Positions 27,016 to 36,566 of a stretch of DNA of 63,328 nt are shown here, in pieces (position 1 is the first letter of the stretch; every line of letters begins with the position of its first letter). The DNA comes from Rudaea sp. GTDB lineage: Bacteria; Pseudomonadota; Gammaproteobacteria; Xanthomonadales; Rhodanobacteraceae. The position numbers and the translations under genes are program-made. The notes under the pieces are model-generated. The model searched no databases. It was not told the origin of the DNA and saw only the letters and a list, made by a program, of their open reading frames with translations. Location of the stretch: NCBI GenBank assembly GCA_031291055.1, contig JARLJU010000173.1, positions 1 to 63,328 of the forward strand, read 5' to 3'.

Positions 27016-27984
27016 ATGAATAGTGTGATCAAGCGAAACTCGCGCATTGGTGGTCCAAAGTGCATCGCGCATTTTGTCGCGTCCGTGGTCGGACTTGCGC
27101 TGATTTTTTCGATGGCGACTGCGACTGCCGCGACGCAGCAGACGTTTGACTCGCCGCAGGCCGCCGTCGATGCGTTGGTACGAGCCGTCAGTGCCAATGA
27201 CGAGACGGCGCTATACGCGCTATTCGGCCCTGGCTCCGACAAGCTGCTCAGTTCCGGCGACAAGACCCAGGATGTTCACAATCGCAGCGTTTTCAGCAAG
27301 GCCTATCAGGACGCTCATCGCCTTGATGTCCTCGACAATGCGCTGGCTACCCTCGTGATCGGCAAGGACGAATGGCCCATGCCGATACCATTGGTGAAGG
27401 AACGGGGGCGTTGGCGCTTTGACACGAAAAAGGGTGCAGATGAGATCCTGGCGCGCCGGATCGGTCGCAACGAGCTTTCGACGATGAAAGTCTGTCTGGC
27501 CATCGTCGATGCTGAGCGCGAATATGCGACGCGTAATCTCGATGCCGATGGCGTGCCGCAATACACGTCGCATTTCGTGAGTCGTCAAGGAAAACGTGAC
27601 GGGTTGTATTGGCCGACTGCGGTAGACGCGCCGCTGAGTCCGCTTGGCGCACTGCTCGCCGCCGCTGCCGACGAGGGCTATTCGCATCCAGGTTCGAACA
27701 CGCTCGAGCCCTATCATGGCTACTACTATCGATTCCTGACTCGGCAGGGGAAGAGCGCTGCCGGGGGAGCACGCGATTATGAAATCAGGGGAAAACTCAT
27801 CGGCGGATTCGCACTACTGGCCTATCCGGCGCGCTACGGTGATTCCGGGATCATGAGCTTCATCGTAAATCACGATGGCGTTCTTTTCGAACAGAACCTG
27901 GGGCCCGGCACCTATACCGCCGCCAGGGGAATTACCGTTTTCGATCCGGACTCGAGCTGGAAGAAAGTCGATGCGGCGCAATGA
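27016..27984 (+). CDS. DUF2950 exported protein
   Basis: 322 residues. Signal peptide to about residue 39 (ATATAATQQTF). The DUF2950 family features are FDSPQAAVDALVRAVSANDE, FDTKKGADEILARRIGRNEL, GLYWPT and the PYHGYYYRFLTRQG and FIVNHDGVLFEQNLG blocks. Function unknown. Start placed after GAGGAAACG. 106 bases after the DUF3300 gene and probably transcribed with it from the upstream FNR-type promoter. Confidence 0.9.
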   Translation: MNSVIKRNSRIGGPKCIAHFVASVVGLALIFSMATATAATQQTFDSPQAAVDALVRAVSANDETALYALFGPGSDKLLSSGDKTQDVHNRSVFSKAYQDAHRLDVLDNALATLVIGKDEWPMPIPLVKERGRWRFDTKKGADEILARRIGRNELSTMKVCLAIVDAEREYATRNLDADGVPQYTSHFVSRQGKRDGLYWPTAVDAPLSPLGALLAAAADEGYSHPGSNTLEPYHGYYYRFLTRQGKSAAGGARDYEIRGKLIGGFALLAYPARYGDSGIMSFIVNHDGVLFEQNLGPGTYTAARGITVFDPDSSWKKVDAAQ

Positions 27985-28147
27985 TGCGCGTGCGGTTGTC
28001 AGCCGTGGGACACGAATTGCGGTCCTTCCTCAGCCGGGAATGGTCCAGTTCTACCAAGGCGCTTCCGGCAGTGTGCCAGCGCAGCGTTGGCGCGTTGCAA
28101 TAGGCCGGGATCGTGTGCCGATCATCCGTGCGAGCGTCGTTGCACGT

Positions 28148-28936
28148 CTATGGGAAACTGAGCTTTGTTCTGGAAGGCGCTGGGCGGCTAGTCATCGCGA
28201 TGATCGTTTTCGCGAACGTCGCGGCATGCGCCGCGGTTTCGCCGCAGTCGCGGATGAACGCGGAATTGCGCAGCCAGGTCTGATCGGGGTAATACGCGAC
28301 GATGAGCGAACCATCTCGAATCGTATCGATAAGTGCGCGCGCAATCGCAGGACGGACGGCCGGACAACCGAAGCTGCGCCCGATGCGACCTTGCGATATC
28401 GCGAGCGCCGCATCCACATAAGGCGCGCCATGCATGACGATGGCGCGATCGAATGCATTGTCGTTGAAGCCAGGATCAAGACCCCGCAACTGCAGGGAAT
28501 AGCCGTTGTGGCCAATATACGCGTTGCCGGTCAGAAACACGCCGATGCTCGACATCAGGCTGCTCGGCGTGTTTGAAAAGCGCACGGCGGTATCGTCGCC
28601 GGTATTTCGACCATGCGCGACCAATTCCTCGAACAGCAGGCGGCGTTGCGCCAAATCGAATACCCAAAGACGCCGCTGGGTCGAGGGGCGCGAGTAGTCG
28701 ATCACGCTCAAGGTCCGAGTGTTGCGTACGAGTTCCGATTGGTTGGCGCAAGCCAATGCCTTGGTCGCAAGGGCAATCACATTCGGGTCCGCGTGCGGTG
28801 CGGCCGATGCCAGGTCCGAGCCGAGCTGAATGAACTGTGGTACTGCGTTAGTTGCTTGAGACGATGCAGTGGTGAGCCACAGCATCAGGCAAAGCGCAAC
28901 ACAACCGCGAAATGATGAAGGTAAATCAGGCTTCAT
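28148..28936 (-). CDS. Murein L,D-transpeptidase catalytic-domain protein
   Basis: 262 residues with a signal peptide (about 8-29). The catalytic region contains NGYSLQLRGLDPGFND, IVMHGAPYV and IGRSFGCPAV: the His and the Ser-x-Gly-Cys nucleophile motif of the YkuD-related 'L,D-transpeptidase catalytic domain family'. It forms or edits 3-3 peptidoglycan crosslinks. Follows the tandem YkuD gene after 27 bases and is probably in the same transcript. Confidence 0.85.
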   Translation of the reverse strand: MKPDLPSSFRGCVALCLMLWLTTASSQATNAVPQFIQLGSDLASAAPHADPNVIALATKALACANQSELVRNTRTLSVIDYSRPSTQRRLWVFDLAQRRLLFEELVAHGRNTGDDTAVRFSNTPSSLMSSIGVFLTGNAYIGHNGYSLQLRGLDPGFNDNAFDRAIVMHGAPYVDAALAISQGRIGRSFGCPAVRPAIARALIDTIRDGSLIVAYYPDQTWLRNSAFIRDCGETAAHAATFAKTIIAMTSRPAPSRTKLSFP

Positions 28937-28963
28937 TGCTCGTCCAGATCAGCGCAGCGCAGT

Positions 28964-29983
28964 TCAGTTACCACGCGATTTCGGGCTACCCGATGATTCC
29001 AGTACTCGCACGGTAGCGTTGGTTCCCGCCGTACGGATCGCCGGCAAGTCAGTGACCAGCACTGTCGTTCCGGGTACAAGGATATCGTAAATGCGCCGCG
29101 CAAATTCGCCTGGGACGTGAATCGTCGCCGAGATGTCGACAAGCGGTTCGGGATCGCCTCGCGTGGCAATCGGGTAGGCGCTCCAATGATGCTTGGGGCG
29201 CGACGGATCCAGTGGGCTCGGCTCATAATCGATGGTTTCGCCCATCACATAGAGCACGGAACCGCCAATCCTTGCGGGCTCCGCGACTGCAAGTCTGGCC
29301 GTGGCCAGCTGGATTCCGTTGCGGAAGACGAAAACGGTGCGATCCGCAGTACTCACGAGAATGCTGATCGGGCCGTCGGATGCGACGGTGTCATCCCACA
29401 CGTAATCCTGGTCTTGCGCGACGGGCGGTTGTGGCTGGCCACCCGCGGTCACGGGCGCGAGCATCGCTGGATGAACGACGCTGCTCGGCGTGGTCTTGGC
29501 GCTTGCCACGACAACCGTGATGCCTCGACTCGTGACGTCGAACAGGTTTTGCGCGAATGCCTGCGGCAGACGAATGCAGCCGTGAGACGCCGGATAGCCT
29601 GGAAGCGTTCCGCCGTGAAGTGCGACTCCGTCCCAGGTGAGTCTCTCCATATACGGCATCGGCGCGTCATCGTATTTATTGGAATAGTGGATTTTTTCCT
29701 TTTGCAATATCGTAAACACTCCCGCAGGCGTTTCGTGCCCCTTTTTTCCGGAACTGATCGTGCTGACGCCGATGCCGACACCATTGCGATAGACATAAGC
29801 GCGCTGCTCGTCGAGACTGATGACGACGACCACTGGACCGTCCGGTGCGATTTCCGGATGCCATACATACTCGCCGCGCCTGAGTGCACCCGGATCCGGG
29901 TCAAGCGCCATTGCAGGCGATGACTGCAGGACAAGTGCCATGCCGATGGCGAGCATCCCGTGATTGAGAGTAGTACGCCTCAT
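28964..29983 (-). CDS. L,D-transpeptidase with one active and one degenerate YkuD-like domain
   Basis: 339 residues with a signal peptide ending in AMALD. First YkuD domain (about 49-165): VVVVISLDEQRAYVYRNG, then HGGTLPGYPASHGCIRLP with catalytic His, Ser-His-Gly-Cys and Arg. A second copy of the fold (about 205-325: ISILVSTADRTVFVFRNG) lacks the HG and SHGC motifs and must be inactive, perhaps binding peptidoglycan. An FNR-type operator lies upstream. Cell-wall crosslinking thus appears tied to oxygen limitation. Confidence 0.88.
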   Translation of the reverse strand: MRRTTLNHGMLAIGMALVLQSSPAMALDPDPGALRRGEYVWHPEIAPDGPVVVVISLDEQRAYVYRNGVGIGVSTISSGKKGHETPAGVFTILQKEKIHYSNKYDDAPMPYMERLTWDGVALHGGTLPGYPASHGCIRLPQAFAQNLFDVTSRGITVVVASAKTTPSSVVHPAMLAPVTAGGQPQPPVAQDQDYVWDDTVASDGPISILVSTADRTVFVFRNGIQLATARLAVAEPARIGGSVLYVMGETIDYEPSPLDPSRPKHHWSAYPIATRGDPEPLVDISATIHVPGEFARRIYDILVPGTTVLVTDLPAIRTAGTNATVRVLESSGSPKSRGN

Positions 29984-30048
29984 TGCAAATTCACCAATCT
30001 TCCCGCAACGTCCGTGAAGGCAGTTTGCATTCGCCTGCCTTCAATGCA

Positions 30049-30062
30049 TTGACCTTGATCAA
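30049..30062 (-). promoter_or_regulatory. FNR/ANR-type operator of the L,D-transpeptidase operon
   Basis: TTGACCTTGATCAA, 66 bp before the start; a weak -10 (CAAACT, 30027-30022) follows after 21 bp. Confidence 0.68.
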
Positions 30063-30225
30063 CAACCGCCTTACCCCACTCAACGGCCGCCGGTTGCCAG
30101 TAAAACGACACGGATATGCGATCTCCGCCTCCCCGTGACGAAATGCAATGCGCGGGCAATCAATGCGTTTTCAGTTCGGGAACAGCACCGCCAGGTCTGC
30201 GATTGAACTGCCACGGGCGACAGGC

Positions 30226-30239
30226 TTGACCTGGATCAA
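30226..30239 (+). promoter_or_regulatory. FNR/ANR-type operator of the SPW gene
   Basis: TTGACCTGGATCAA with TAGTAT at 30261-30266 after 21 bp. It shares the divergent gap with the operator at 30049. Confidence 0.72.
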
Positions 30240-30331
30240 TGTTTCGACCATTACTTTCCATAGTATGCGAATACTCAAACATAGTCGGCCGGCAAATGGG
30301 CACTTCTTCTGCGGTTTCACGGGCCTTGACC

Positions 30332-30670
30332 ATGCGTATCCGTTGGCAAGACTGGGCGAACTTGGGACTGGGTGTGTGGCTGGGCACCTCGCCCTACGTG
30401 ATGGGCTACACACTTGACAGGCCCGCGACCGGAAACGCCTGTGGCCTGGGAATAGGCATTGTTGTTTTCAATTTGATTATTGCTTGCAGGCTTGAAGACA
30501 AAGGCGAGGAAATCCTCAACATCTTGCTGGGTCTGTGGCTTGTGCTATCGCCGTTCTCGTTGGGTTTTTCCGGAGAAACCGGCGTTGCCACCAACGCCAT
30601 GGCTGTGGGGACGGCGCTTGTTGTGCTGGCGGTCTGGCAAATCATCGCTACCGTCAGCCGTAACCGCTGA
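30332..30670 (+). CDS. SPW-repeat membrane protein
   Basis: 112 residues, four membrane helices in two repeats: WANLGLGVWLGTSPYVMGY and ILNILLGLWLVLSPFSLGF, each with the (S/T)P-(W/Y/F) core of the SPW repeat. Two further helices lie at about 40-50 and 88-105. Function unknown. An upstream in-frame ATG at 30296 is possible, but the conserved sequence begins at MRIRWQDW. Confidence 0.82.
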   Translation: MRIRWQDWANLGLGVWLGTSPYVMGYTLDRPATGNACGLGIGIVVFNLIIACRLEDKGEEILNILLGLWLVLSPFSLGFSGETGVATNAMAVGTALVVLAVWQIIATVSRNR

Positions 30671-30763
30671 AATGTCAGCGTGCGGTTGGCCTGGAAAGTG
30701 CCCGTCGCACTCACGCTGCCTTCCAACCCTGGGTACCGGGCAAGCGGCTTCATCGGTCAAGCC

Positions 30764-32014
30764 TCATGGCAGCGGCTTGTGCCCAAGTGAACCCAACCAC
30801 TGCCGACCGATGACAATGTGAATCGCCAATGCGAGCACGCCGTTGATCAACAGCGCCTGCCGCACGCCAAGCAGGCTGACGGTCAGACCCGTCAGCAATC
30901 CTCCGAGCGCCAGGCCCCCGCGCATCGCGAGCATATACAGGCTGACGGTCTGGCCGCGCAGGTGCGAATCGGCGGTGGTCAGCAATACCGTGTTAGCCGA
31001 GGTGTTGCTGACGTTCATCGACAAACCAGCGAGCAGCAGCAATAGGGGCAAGCTCCAGAACCATTGGGTGAGCGCGGCGAGCATGACGATGAATCCGTAG
31101 GTCGCCGCGAACCATGTGCTCAAGCGCCGCCGGTCGCTTCCCTCATCGACGGAAAGAAGTCCCATGGCACCCAGAAGACCACCCAGGCCAAAGGCGCCGA
31201 TGGCGGCGCTGAATTGGGCAGCGTTGCCGTCGAAGCCGGTCTTCACCAGCACAGGGCAGAAGGTCACCAGGGGGCCGCAGAGAACGCCGGTTGCAAGCAC
31301 CGTCAACAGGGCGCCACGTATTGGGCGGTTGCCGACGATTCCGCGTACACCGGTGAATAGCTGGCGAATTGCAATTGCATCTTTCGCCACCGGTGCCGGG
31401 CTTTGCCGCGGGAGGATCCACAGTGCAATCAAGATGAAGGGCAGGTACGACAACGCGCTGGCTACGTAGCAAGCGATCACGCCCATGCCGGTGATCAGCA
31501 GGCCGGCCAATGCTGGACCGAGAATGCGCGAGAGATTGAATTGCGTCGAATTGAGCGCGAGGCCGGAAGAAATCTGCCCGCGTTTCACAATCGACGGCAC
31601 GATCGTTTGAAACGATGGCATCGACAGGGCGTCGGTGATGCCGATGATCAACGACAGCGCGATGATCATCCAGGGTTGCAGCACGGGGATCAGCAACAGC
31701 ACCACGATCAAGGTCGGACACAGCATCTGGATCGACTGGCACAGCGTGATAACGCGCCGACGGTCTGCGCGGTCTGCAAGTACGCCTCCAATCAGCGTCA
31801 ACACCCAGACCGGTGCGTCCATGGCAAACTCGTCGAGTCCCAGCAGAAAGGGCGATGCGCCGAGGCTCAACAACAGCCAGGGCTGAACAACCTGCTGCGC
31901 CCAGGTACCGATATTCGAGAGCAGGCTGGCGAACCAGAAGGTGCCGAAGCGACGCGTGCGCAGAAGCGAGAGCGACTGGCGCAAGGTACCCAAAGCGTTG
32001 GCCCATTCCGCCAT
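30764..32014 (-). CDS. MFS transporter (EntS/MFS_3-like exporter)
   Basis: 416 residues, about eleven to twelve transmembrane helices. Begins LRQSLSLLRTRRFGTFWFASLLSNIGTWAQ, the usual start of this exporter subgroup, followed by GVLADRADRRRVI, the MFS loop 2-3 motif G-x-x-x-D-R-x-x-R-R. Substrate cannot be read from the sequence. It is the only gene on this stretch without an FNR-type operator or an operon partner. Confidence 0.88.
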   Translation of the reverse strand: MAEWANALGTLRQSLSLLRTRRFGTFWFASLLSNIGTWAQQVVQPWLLLSLGASPFLLGLDEFAMDAPVWVLTLIGGVLADRADRRRVITLCQSIQMLCPTLIVVLLLIPVLQPWMIIALSLIIGITDALSMPSFQTIVPSIVKRGQISSGLALNSTQFNLSRILGPALAGLLITGMGVIACYVASALSYLPFILIALWILPRQSPAPVAKDAIAIRQLFTGVRGIVGNRPIRGALLTVLATGVLCGPLVTFCPVLVKTGFDGNAAQFSAAIGAFGLGGLLGAMGLLSVDEGSDRRRLSTWFAATYGFIVMLAALTQWFWSLPLLLLLAGLSMNVSNTSANTVLLTTADSHLRGQTVSLYMLAMRGGLALGGLLTGLTVSLLGVRQALLINGVLALAIHIVIGRQWLGSLGHKPLP

Positions 32015-32176
32015 TCGTCGATCTCTATTTCGCTACCTGCACCCGGGAAAATTCTCGCAGGTATTTTATTGCCAACCCGAGATGACTCAATACAATACTT
32101 CATTGCAATGTCGGGATTCGCCACCCGTCGTAGCCACGAACTTGTAGCCGCCAGCGCCGGTTCCAGGAGCAGCCGT

Positions 32177-32512
32177 TCACGCCCCATCGCTACTGTTGCC
32201 CGTGGGCTTTTCGGTAGCGTCGGCACCTGTGCGTGTATGCGTCCACAATGCCCCCAACAGGGCCGGCAGCAGCGCCGACTGCGCTAGCCGCGCGCCGCTA
32301 CTGAAGAAGATGGCTCCCAAGCGCGCCCACTGCTTTGGTGCGACAGCAGCAAGTGCAAAACCGCCCACCAAGCCGCTTCCGATCAGTAGCGAAGTGTAGT
32401 GGTGGCGAAGATACCTGCGCCATGGCCGGCAGCGCGACTCGAGCGCGCGCTCTGCGGCTTCCAGCTCCATTCGGGCTTCATGCACCCGTATGCGCGCGCC
32501 AATCTTGCTCAT
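32177..32512 (-). CDS. Small membrane protein of the YqjD-YqjE-like cluster
   Basis: 111 residues starting MSKIGARIRVHEARMELEAAERALES, an amphipathic basic helix. Two hydrophobic helices (about 45-65 and 73-92) and a Thr/Asp-rich tail follow. It occupies the position of YqjK in yqjCDEK-type operons, but similarity is only in layout. Overlaps the next gene upstream by four bases (ATGA). Confidence 0.7.
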   Translation of the reverse strand: MSKIGARIRVHEARMELEAAERALESRCRPWRRYLRHHYTSLLIGSGLVGGFALAAVAPKQWARLGAIFFSSGARLAQSALLPALLGALWTHTRTGADATEKPTGNSSDGA

Positions 32513-32913
32513 GGCATTCGCTCCAACACGCGGAGTATCGCAGCGCGACTCTGCGGCAGGGTGAGATCGCGGGACCATCGGCGCAAGAATCGCAGCAACA
32601 ATGCCACCAGTAGCACCTGCAGCACGGCGACGACCAGCGTCGCGAACAGCCAACTGCCGCTGAAAATGTGCACCGCGTCTGCGAATAGCGCAACGAGGGC
32701 AAGCCAAGCGCTGAGCGCCAGCACCGGCAAAACGAATGCGCCGACGAGCAACGCGCGGAGACTGCTGCGTGCGAGCGCCACCTCTGCCACAAAAAGTGCG
32801 CGCGAGTAGTGCGCCAGCCGCAACGCGCTTTGTGCGACAGCAGACAACGTTGCATCGGGGACCGACGTTTTCATGCCGGCCATTGATGCAGCCGATTGCG
32901 ATGTTGCGTCCAT
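32509..32913 (-). CDS. Phage-holin-family / YqjE-like membrane protein
   Basis: 134 residues. An N-terminal amphipathic part (LSAVAQSALRLAHYSRALFVAEVALAR) is followed by two membrane helices (about 52-78 and 83-110) and a basic C-terminus. This is the layout of YqjE (DUF1469), often annotated as a phage holin family protein but found in stress-linked chromosomal operons with YqjD. It lies 12 bases after the YqjD-like gene. Confidence 0.75.
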   Translation of the reverse strand: MDATSQSAASMAGMKTSVPDATLSAVAQSALRLAHYSRALFVAEVALARSSLRALLVGAFVLPVLALSAWLALVALFADAVHIFSGSWLFATLVVAVLQVLLVALLLRFLRRWSRDLTLPQSRAAILRVLERMP

Positions 32914-32925
32914 GGCGACCCAGGG

Positions 32926-33204
32926 CTAACGCCGCAGAACACGGGCTACGATCAAGCCGGCCGCGAACGCAACACCGAATGTCGCCAGCGGGTGCAGCCG
33001 TGCTTGCTTCGCTATCTCGTCAGACATGCCCTTGGTGCCGTCGCGCACGCGTTGCGCAATATCTTCGATACCGCTTTCCAAAGCGTCGCGTTCGCGGACA
33101 ACGGCTTCGGCGCCGTTGGCCAACTGTCCAGCAGCAGCCTCGACACCCCGTTCAATTTCCTCGGCGCCCTTGTGGATTTTTGGCCTCATGTGTTCGGACT
33201 TCAT
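32926..33204 (-). CDS. YqjD/ElaB-like (DUF883) membrane-anchored protein
   Basis: 92 residues from MKSEHMRPKIHKG. A long charged amphipathic helix (about 10-65: GAEEIERGVEAAAGQLANGAEAVV...) ends in one C-terminal membrane helix HPLATFGVAFAAGLIVARVLRR. The RxHPLATxGVAxAxGxxxGxLLxRR tail is the hallmark of the ElaB/YgaM/YqjD family, which in E. coli ties ribosomes to the inner membrane in stationary phase. AAGGAAAAGG precedes the chosen start, 76 codons inside the longest frame. Confidence 0.82.
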   Translation of the reverse strand: MKSEHMRPKIHKGAEEIERGVEAAAGQLANGAEAVVRERDALESGIEDIAQRVRDGTKGMSDEIAKQARLHPLATFGVAFAAGLIVARVLRR

Positions 33205-33350
33205 ACCTTTTCCTTTTGTCGCGTGTGGCTTATTGGAATCGAATTGCGTCGTTTGTTCGGCACAATTCTCTCGCTCGGGAGCAGGGAACCAAGAGCTCTC
33301 TATCTCTACTGCCACGGTACCGATTGCCGGAGATGTGACTTTGATCTGGC

Positions 33351-33364
33351 GCAATTTCATGTCA
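33351..33364 (-). promoter_or_regulatory. Weak FNR-type site upstream of the YqjD-like gene
   Basis: TTGCGCCAGATCAA on the minus strand, one mismatch in an essential position. It lies 147 bp from the start. Much weaker than the other sites and could be chance. Confidence 0.3.
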
Positions 33365-33527
33365 ATTCGTACTTCGCCGGTTCTGTCGAGCTGGCCTGGG
33401 GCAGAGATGACAGCGCATGCGGCTTGACGCAACGTATTGGCGGATGGCTCCGACGGGCGAAATTGTTACTGTGACGTCATGTACAAGAGAATAGAGTTCA
33501 CCAATCGACCATTGGAAAGTGCCCAAC

Positions 33528-34517
33528 ATGCGCGCTCAAGTCTTCCTCCAGGCAAAACAACCTCTCCAGGAAGTCGAGTTGGCAACCCCTGTCCCCGAAC
33601 GTCATCAAGTGCTGTTGTCGGTGCGCGCCTGCGGCGTATGCCGGACCGACTTGCATGTGGTCGACGGAGAATTGGCGAAACCCAAGTTACCGCTTGTTCC
33701 GGGCCACGAAATCGTCGGCCGAGTGGTCGGCATGGGCTCGGATGTCGACAATTTTGCGCTAGGGGACCGAGTTGGTGTCCCCTGGCTGGGATGGACCTGC
33801 GGTGAATGTGCCTATTGTCGCCGTGGTCAGGAAAACCTGTGCACATTCGCACGTTTCACAGGCTACCAAATCGACGGTGGCTACGCTTCACATACTGTGG
33901 CGGACGCACGCTACTGCTTCCGGATCCCGCGCGCCTATTCTGACGTCGAGGCTGCGCCGTTACTGTGCGCTGGACTGATCGGTTATAGAGCCTTGCGCAT
34001 GGCCGGCGATGCTCGCCGCATAGGCCTCTACGGTTTCGGCGCCGCCGCACATATCCTGGCGCAACTGTGCGTCCAGGAAGGACGCGAAGTCTACGCGTTT
34101 GTGCGTCCTGGTGACGAGCAGGCGCGTTCGTTTGCGCTGAAACTCGGCGTCGTGTGGTGCGGAAATTCAAACGAGCCGCCGCCGCAACCATTGGATGCAG
34201 CCTTAATCTTCGCGCCAGCGGGAGATCTCATTCCAGCCTCGCTGCGCGCGGTCGACAAGGGTGGCATCGTCATCTGCGCGGGTATCCACATGAGCGATAT
34301 TCCTGCGTTTGCCTATGATTTGCTGTGGGGCGAGCGGGTGCTTCGCTCGGTGGCCAATCTGACACGCTTCGACGGAGAAGCCTTCTTTGCCGCGATTGCC
34401 AAACACCCCGTACGGACAGAAGTGCATACCTATGCATTGTCCGATGCCAATCGCGCCTTGAGCGACTTGCGCGCAGGCCGTTTCAGTGGCGCTGCAGTCT
34501 TGGTACCCGCCCGCTGA
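33528..34517 (+). CDS. Zinc-dependent alcohol dehydrogenase
   Basis: 329 residues. Catalytic-zinc segment CGVCRTDLHVVDGEL, GHEIVGRVVGMG, then the structural-zinc lobe CGECAYCRRGQENLC with all four Cys. Nucleotide-binding segment GLYGFGAAAHI (G-x-G-x-x-x-H variant). Resembles the AdhA-type alcohol dehydrogenases of proteobacteria, in which this GFGA-x-A-H loop is usual. Oxidises or reduces a primary alcohol/aldehyde with NAD(P). In a fermentative setting it could recycle NADH to ethanol. No convincing FNR operator directly upstream. Confidence 0.9.
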   Translation: MRAQVFLQAKQPLQEVELATPVPERHQVLLSVRACGVCRTDLHVVDGELAKPKLPLVPGHEIVGRVVGMGSDVDNFALGDRVGVPWLGWTCGECAYCRRGQENLCTFARFTGYQIDGGYASHTVADARYCFRIPRAYSDVEAAPLLCAGLIGYRALRMAGDARRIGLYGFGAAAHILAQLCVQEGREVYAFVRPGDEQARSFALKLGVVWCGNSNEPPPQPLDAALIFAPAGDLIPASLRAVDKGGIVICAGIHMSDIPAFAYDLLWGERVLRSVANLTRFDGEAFFAAIAKHPVRTEVHTYALSDANRALSDLRAGRFSGAAVLVPAR

Positions 34518-34759
34518 GTGGTATCGAACTTGCTGTACTGATTGCAACGAGCAACGCTGGTCGGCTATGTCGAGCACAGCGCGTCCCTCGATCGTATCGG
34601 CAGGCCGAATTCGCCGGGTGTCCAACCGACAAGACTCATCGCGCCCTGCGGACGCGGCATTACGAGCGTCCGGGGAAAAAATGCCGCGGAAGAGAGGGCT
34701 GTTGCCACTGCGCCGTGAACTCCGCTCGGTCATTGACAACGCTTGTATAGAATGGGGTC

Positions 34760-36295
34760 TTACCCGACGGTGGCGACGCAATAGGTGTTGCGGCCCGCTG
34801 CTTTTGCCTCGTAGAGGGCGCTGTCAGCTCGTCTGAGCAACGATTTGGCGTCGGTATCGCCGCGGGCCACGCCAATGCCGATGCTCGCGCTAATCTTTAA
34901 GTTAGCTTCTTCAACGACGAAGTCGCGCTTGAGTACTGCGAGTAGCTTGCGCGCGACATTCTCAGGCGCATCCGACGGATTAATGTCTTCAATGAGCACG
35001 GCAAATTCATCGCCACCGAGACGAGCGGCGAGATCCGTTTCACGGAGACTGCCTTCAAGGCGCGTTGCAAATTCGCGCAGCACGGCGTCGCCTATGGCAT
35101 GGCCAAATGTATCGTTGATTTTCTTGAAGTGATCTATGTCGATATAGAGCAAGCCGAGAGATCGTCCATTGCGCTCTGTTCGTGCGAGCGCGCGTTTTAG
35201 CAACTCATCGAATTTGCTGCGGTTGGCCAGGCCGGTCAGGTTGTCATGCTGCGCCTGCCGAGCCAATTCAAGTTCCGCGTGTTTAAGACGTGAGATATCG
35301 AATATCAGCACGTAGAATCCCCTGACGGTGTGGCCTGATTCGACGTCCGGAACATAGGATGCCTCGAAGTAACGATGCTCTCCGCGGAAATTGCGCTCCA
35401 TGTCGAATGTCACGGCGTCACCTCGCAAGACCGTGCTCACATGAAGCTTGACCTCATCGTAAATGGTCGGACCAAGAACCTCGAGCATGGTGCGGCCAAC
35501 GATCCACTCGGGGTTGACGCCCAGGAGCTGACCTAAATATTCGTTGGCAAAAGTGAAGCGTTGATTCGTATCAATGTGCGCCACAATGGTCGGCAAGTTA
35601 TCTGTAATCGCACGAAGGCGTTCCTGGTTCCGCGCAAGAGCCTGGTACAGGCGATCGTTGCACATCAAGAGAAAACCCAGCGTTCCGGCTATCGGAAAAG
35701 CGGCCGCAAGTCCGAATACGACAGTCTGCATCGGCGACGGCGCAAAAGGAGCCGGCAACTTCTGGTCCTGGAAGACTTCGTTCACCACTCGCCCCATCAG
35801 CGCGAGGGCCAGCGTGGCGAAAGCGGCAGCGGTCAGCAGATGGCTGCGGTGGCGGGGTCGGCCATGCTCTACCAAGGCCGCAACCGCACACCAGAGTTGC
35901 GCGCTGATGATGGCGGATACCGTCACCCCACGCAGGTTCATGCTCGGCACCGCATAGGTGAACAGGCATTCGCATAGGACGATTGCAGCTACCGGCGCGA
36001 ATATCAATACCCGGTTGTCCGGATGGCCCATGAAACAGCGAAGCGCCTCGACCTGCTTGGCGAACGCGAGACCAAGCAATCCATTGGCCACGACGATCGA
36101 CAAAAAGTCCGGAATATTGTCGCGCAAGCCGTAGAGCATCCAGGCCGTCGGCAGGAGCAAGGTGCCGAGCACCCAGAGTCGGATGCTCGGCAAGATGGAG
36201 GCGGGATAATCGCGCAGTGCAAATTGGAGGCTGGCACCAATGATCAGCGCCAGCACAGCAGCGATCATCATCGTCGTGCGGATGTCCAGATTCAT
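34760..36295 (-). CDS. Membrane diguanylate cyclase with PAS and GGDEF domains
   Basis: 511 residues from MNLDIRTTMM, chosen because GAGGGA precedes it. About six N-terminal membrane helices (about 8-210) resemble a MASE-type sensor. A PAS domain with PAC (about 225-340) and a GGDEF domain with intact ARLGGDEFAVLIE (about 430) follow. The allosteric I-site RxxD five residues before GGDEF reads RETD, consistent with product inhibition. Makes cyclic di-GMP. The signal sensed is unknown. Confidence 0.92.
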   Translation of the reverse strand: MNLDIRTTMMIAAVLALIIGASLQFALRDYPASILPSIRLWVLGTLLLPTAWMLYGLRDNIPDFLSIVVANGLLGLAFAKQVEALRCFMGHPDNRVLIFAPVAAIVLCECLFTYAVPSMNLRGVTVSAIISAQLWCAVAALVEHGRPRHRSHLLTAAAFATLALALMGRVVNEVFQDQKLPAPFAPSPMQTVVFGLAAAFPIAGTLGFLLMCNDRLYQALARNQERLRAITDNLPTIVAHIDTNQRFTFANEYLGQLLGVNPEWIVGRTMLEVLGPTIYDEVKLHVSTVLRGDAVTFDMERNFRGEHRYFEASYVPDVESGHTVRGFYVLIFDISRLKHAELELARQAQHDNLTGLANRSKFDELLKRALARTERNGRSLGLLYIDIDHFKKINDTFGHAIGDAVLREFATRLEGSLRETDLAARLGGDEFAVLIEDINPSDAPENVARKLLAVLKRDFVVEEANLKISASIGIGVARGDTDAKSLLRRADSALYEAKAAGRNTYCVATVG

Positions 36296-36566
36296 GCTGA
36301 TTCCCTCGACGGAGTCTGCCCGCAAGACCCGTTTGATACAAGTGACGATCCGGCGTCCGGCCCAACTGGCAATTGTGGCGATCGCCCGGCTGGCAACTTT
36401 CGCAGGTCGGCGGCAGTCCTGCGCTGAAGGTCCGGCCTACAAAGCCGTCAACGCTCCATTTATGCAATCGCGGTTTTCATGTTCTCGAATCCTGCAATGC
36501 AGGGGTGCAGTGGCGAAGCGAGATGTTTGATTCATGGCGCGACTTGAGGAGCGCTCACGTCGCCGC

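Noticed and set aside
32509..32913. Phage holin as evidence for a prophage
   Set aside because: The YqjE-like protein sits with YqjD-like genes in a usual chromosomal operon; no other phage gene is nearby.
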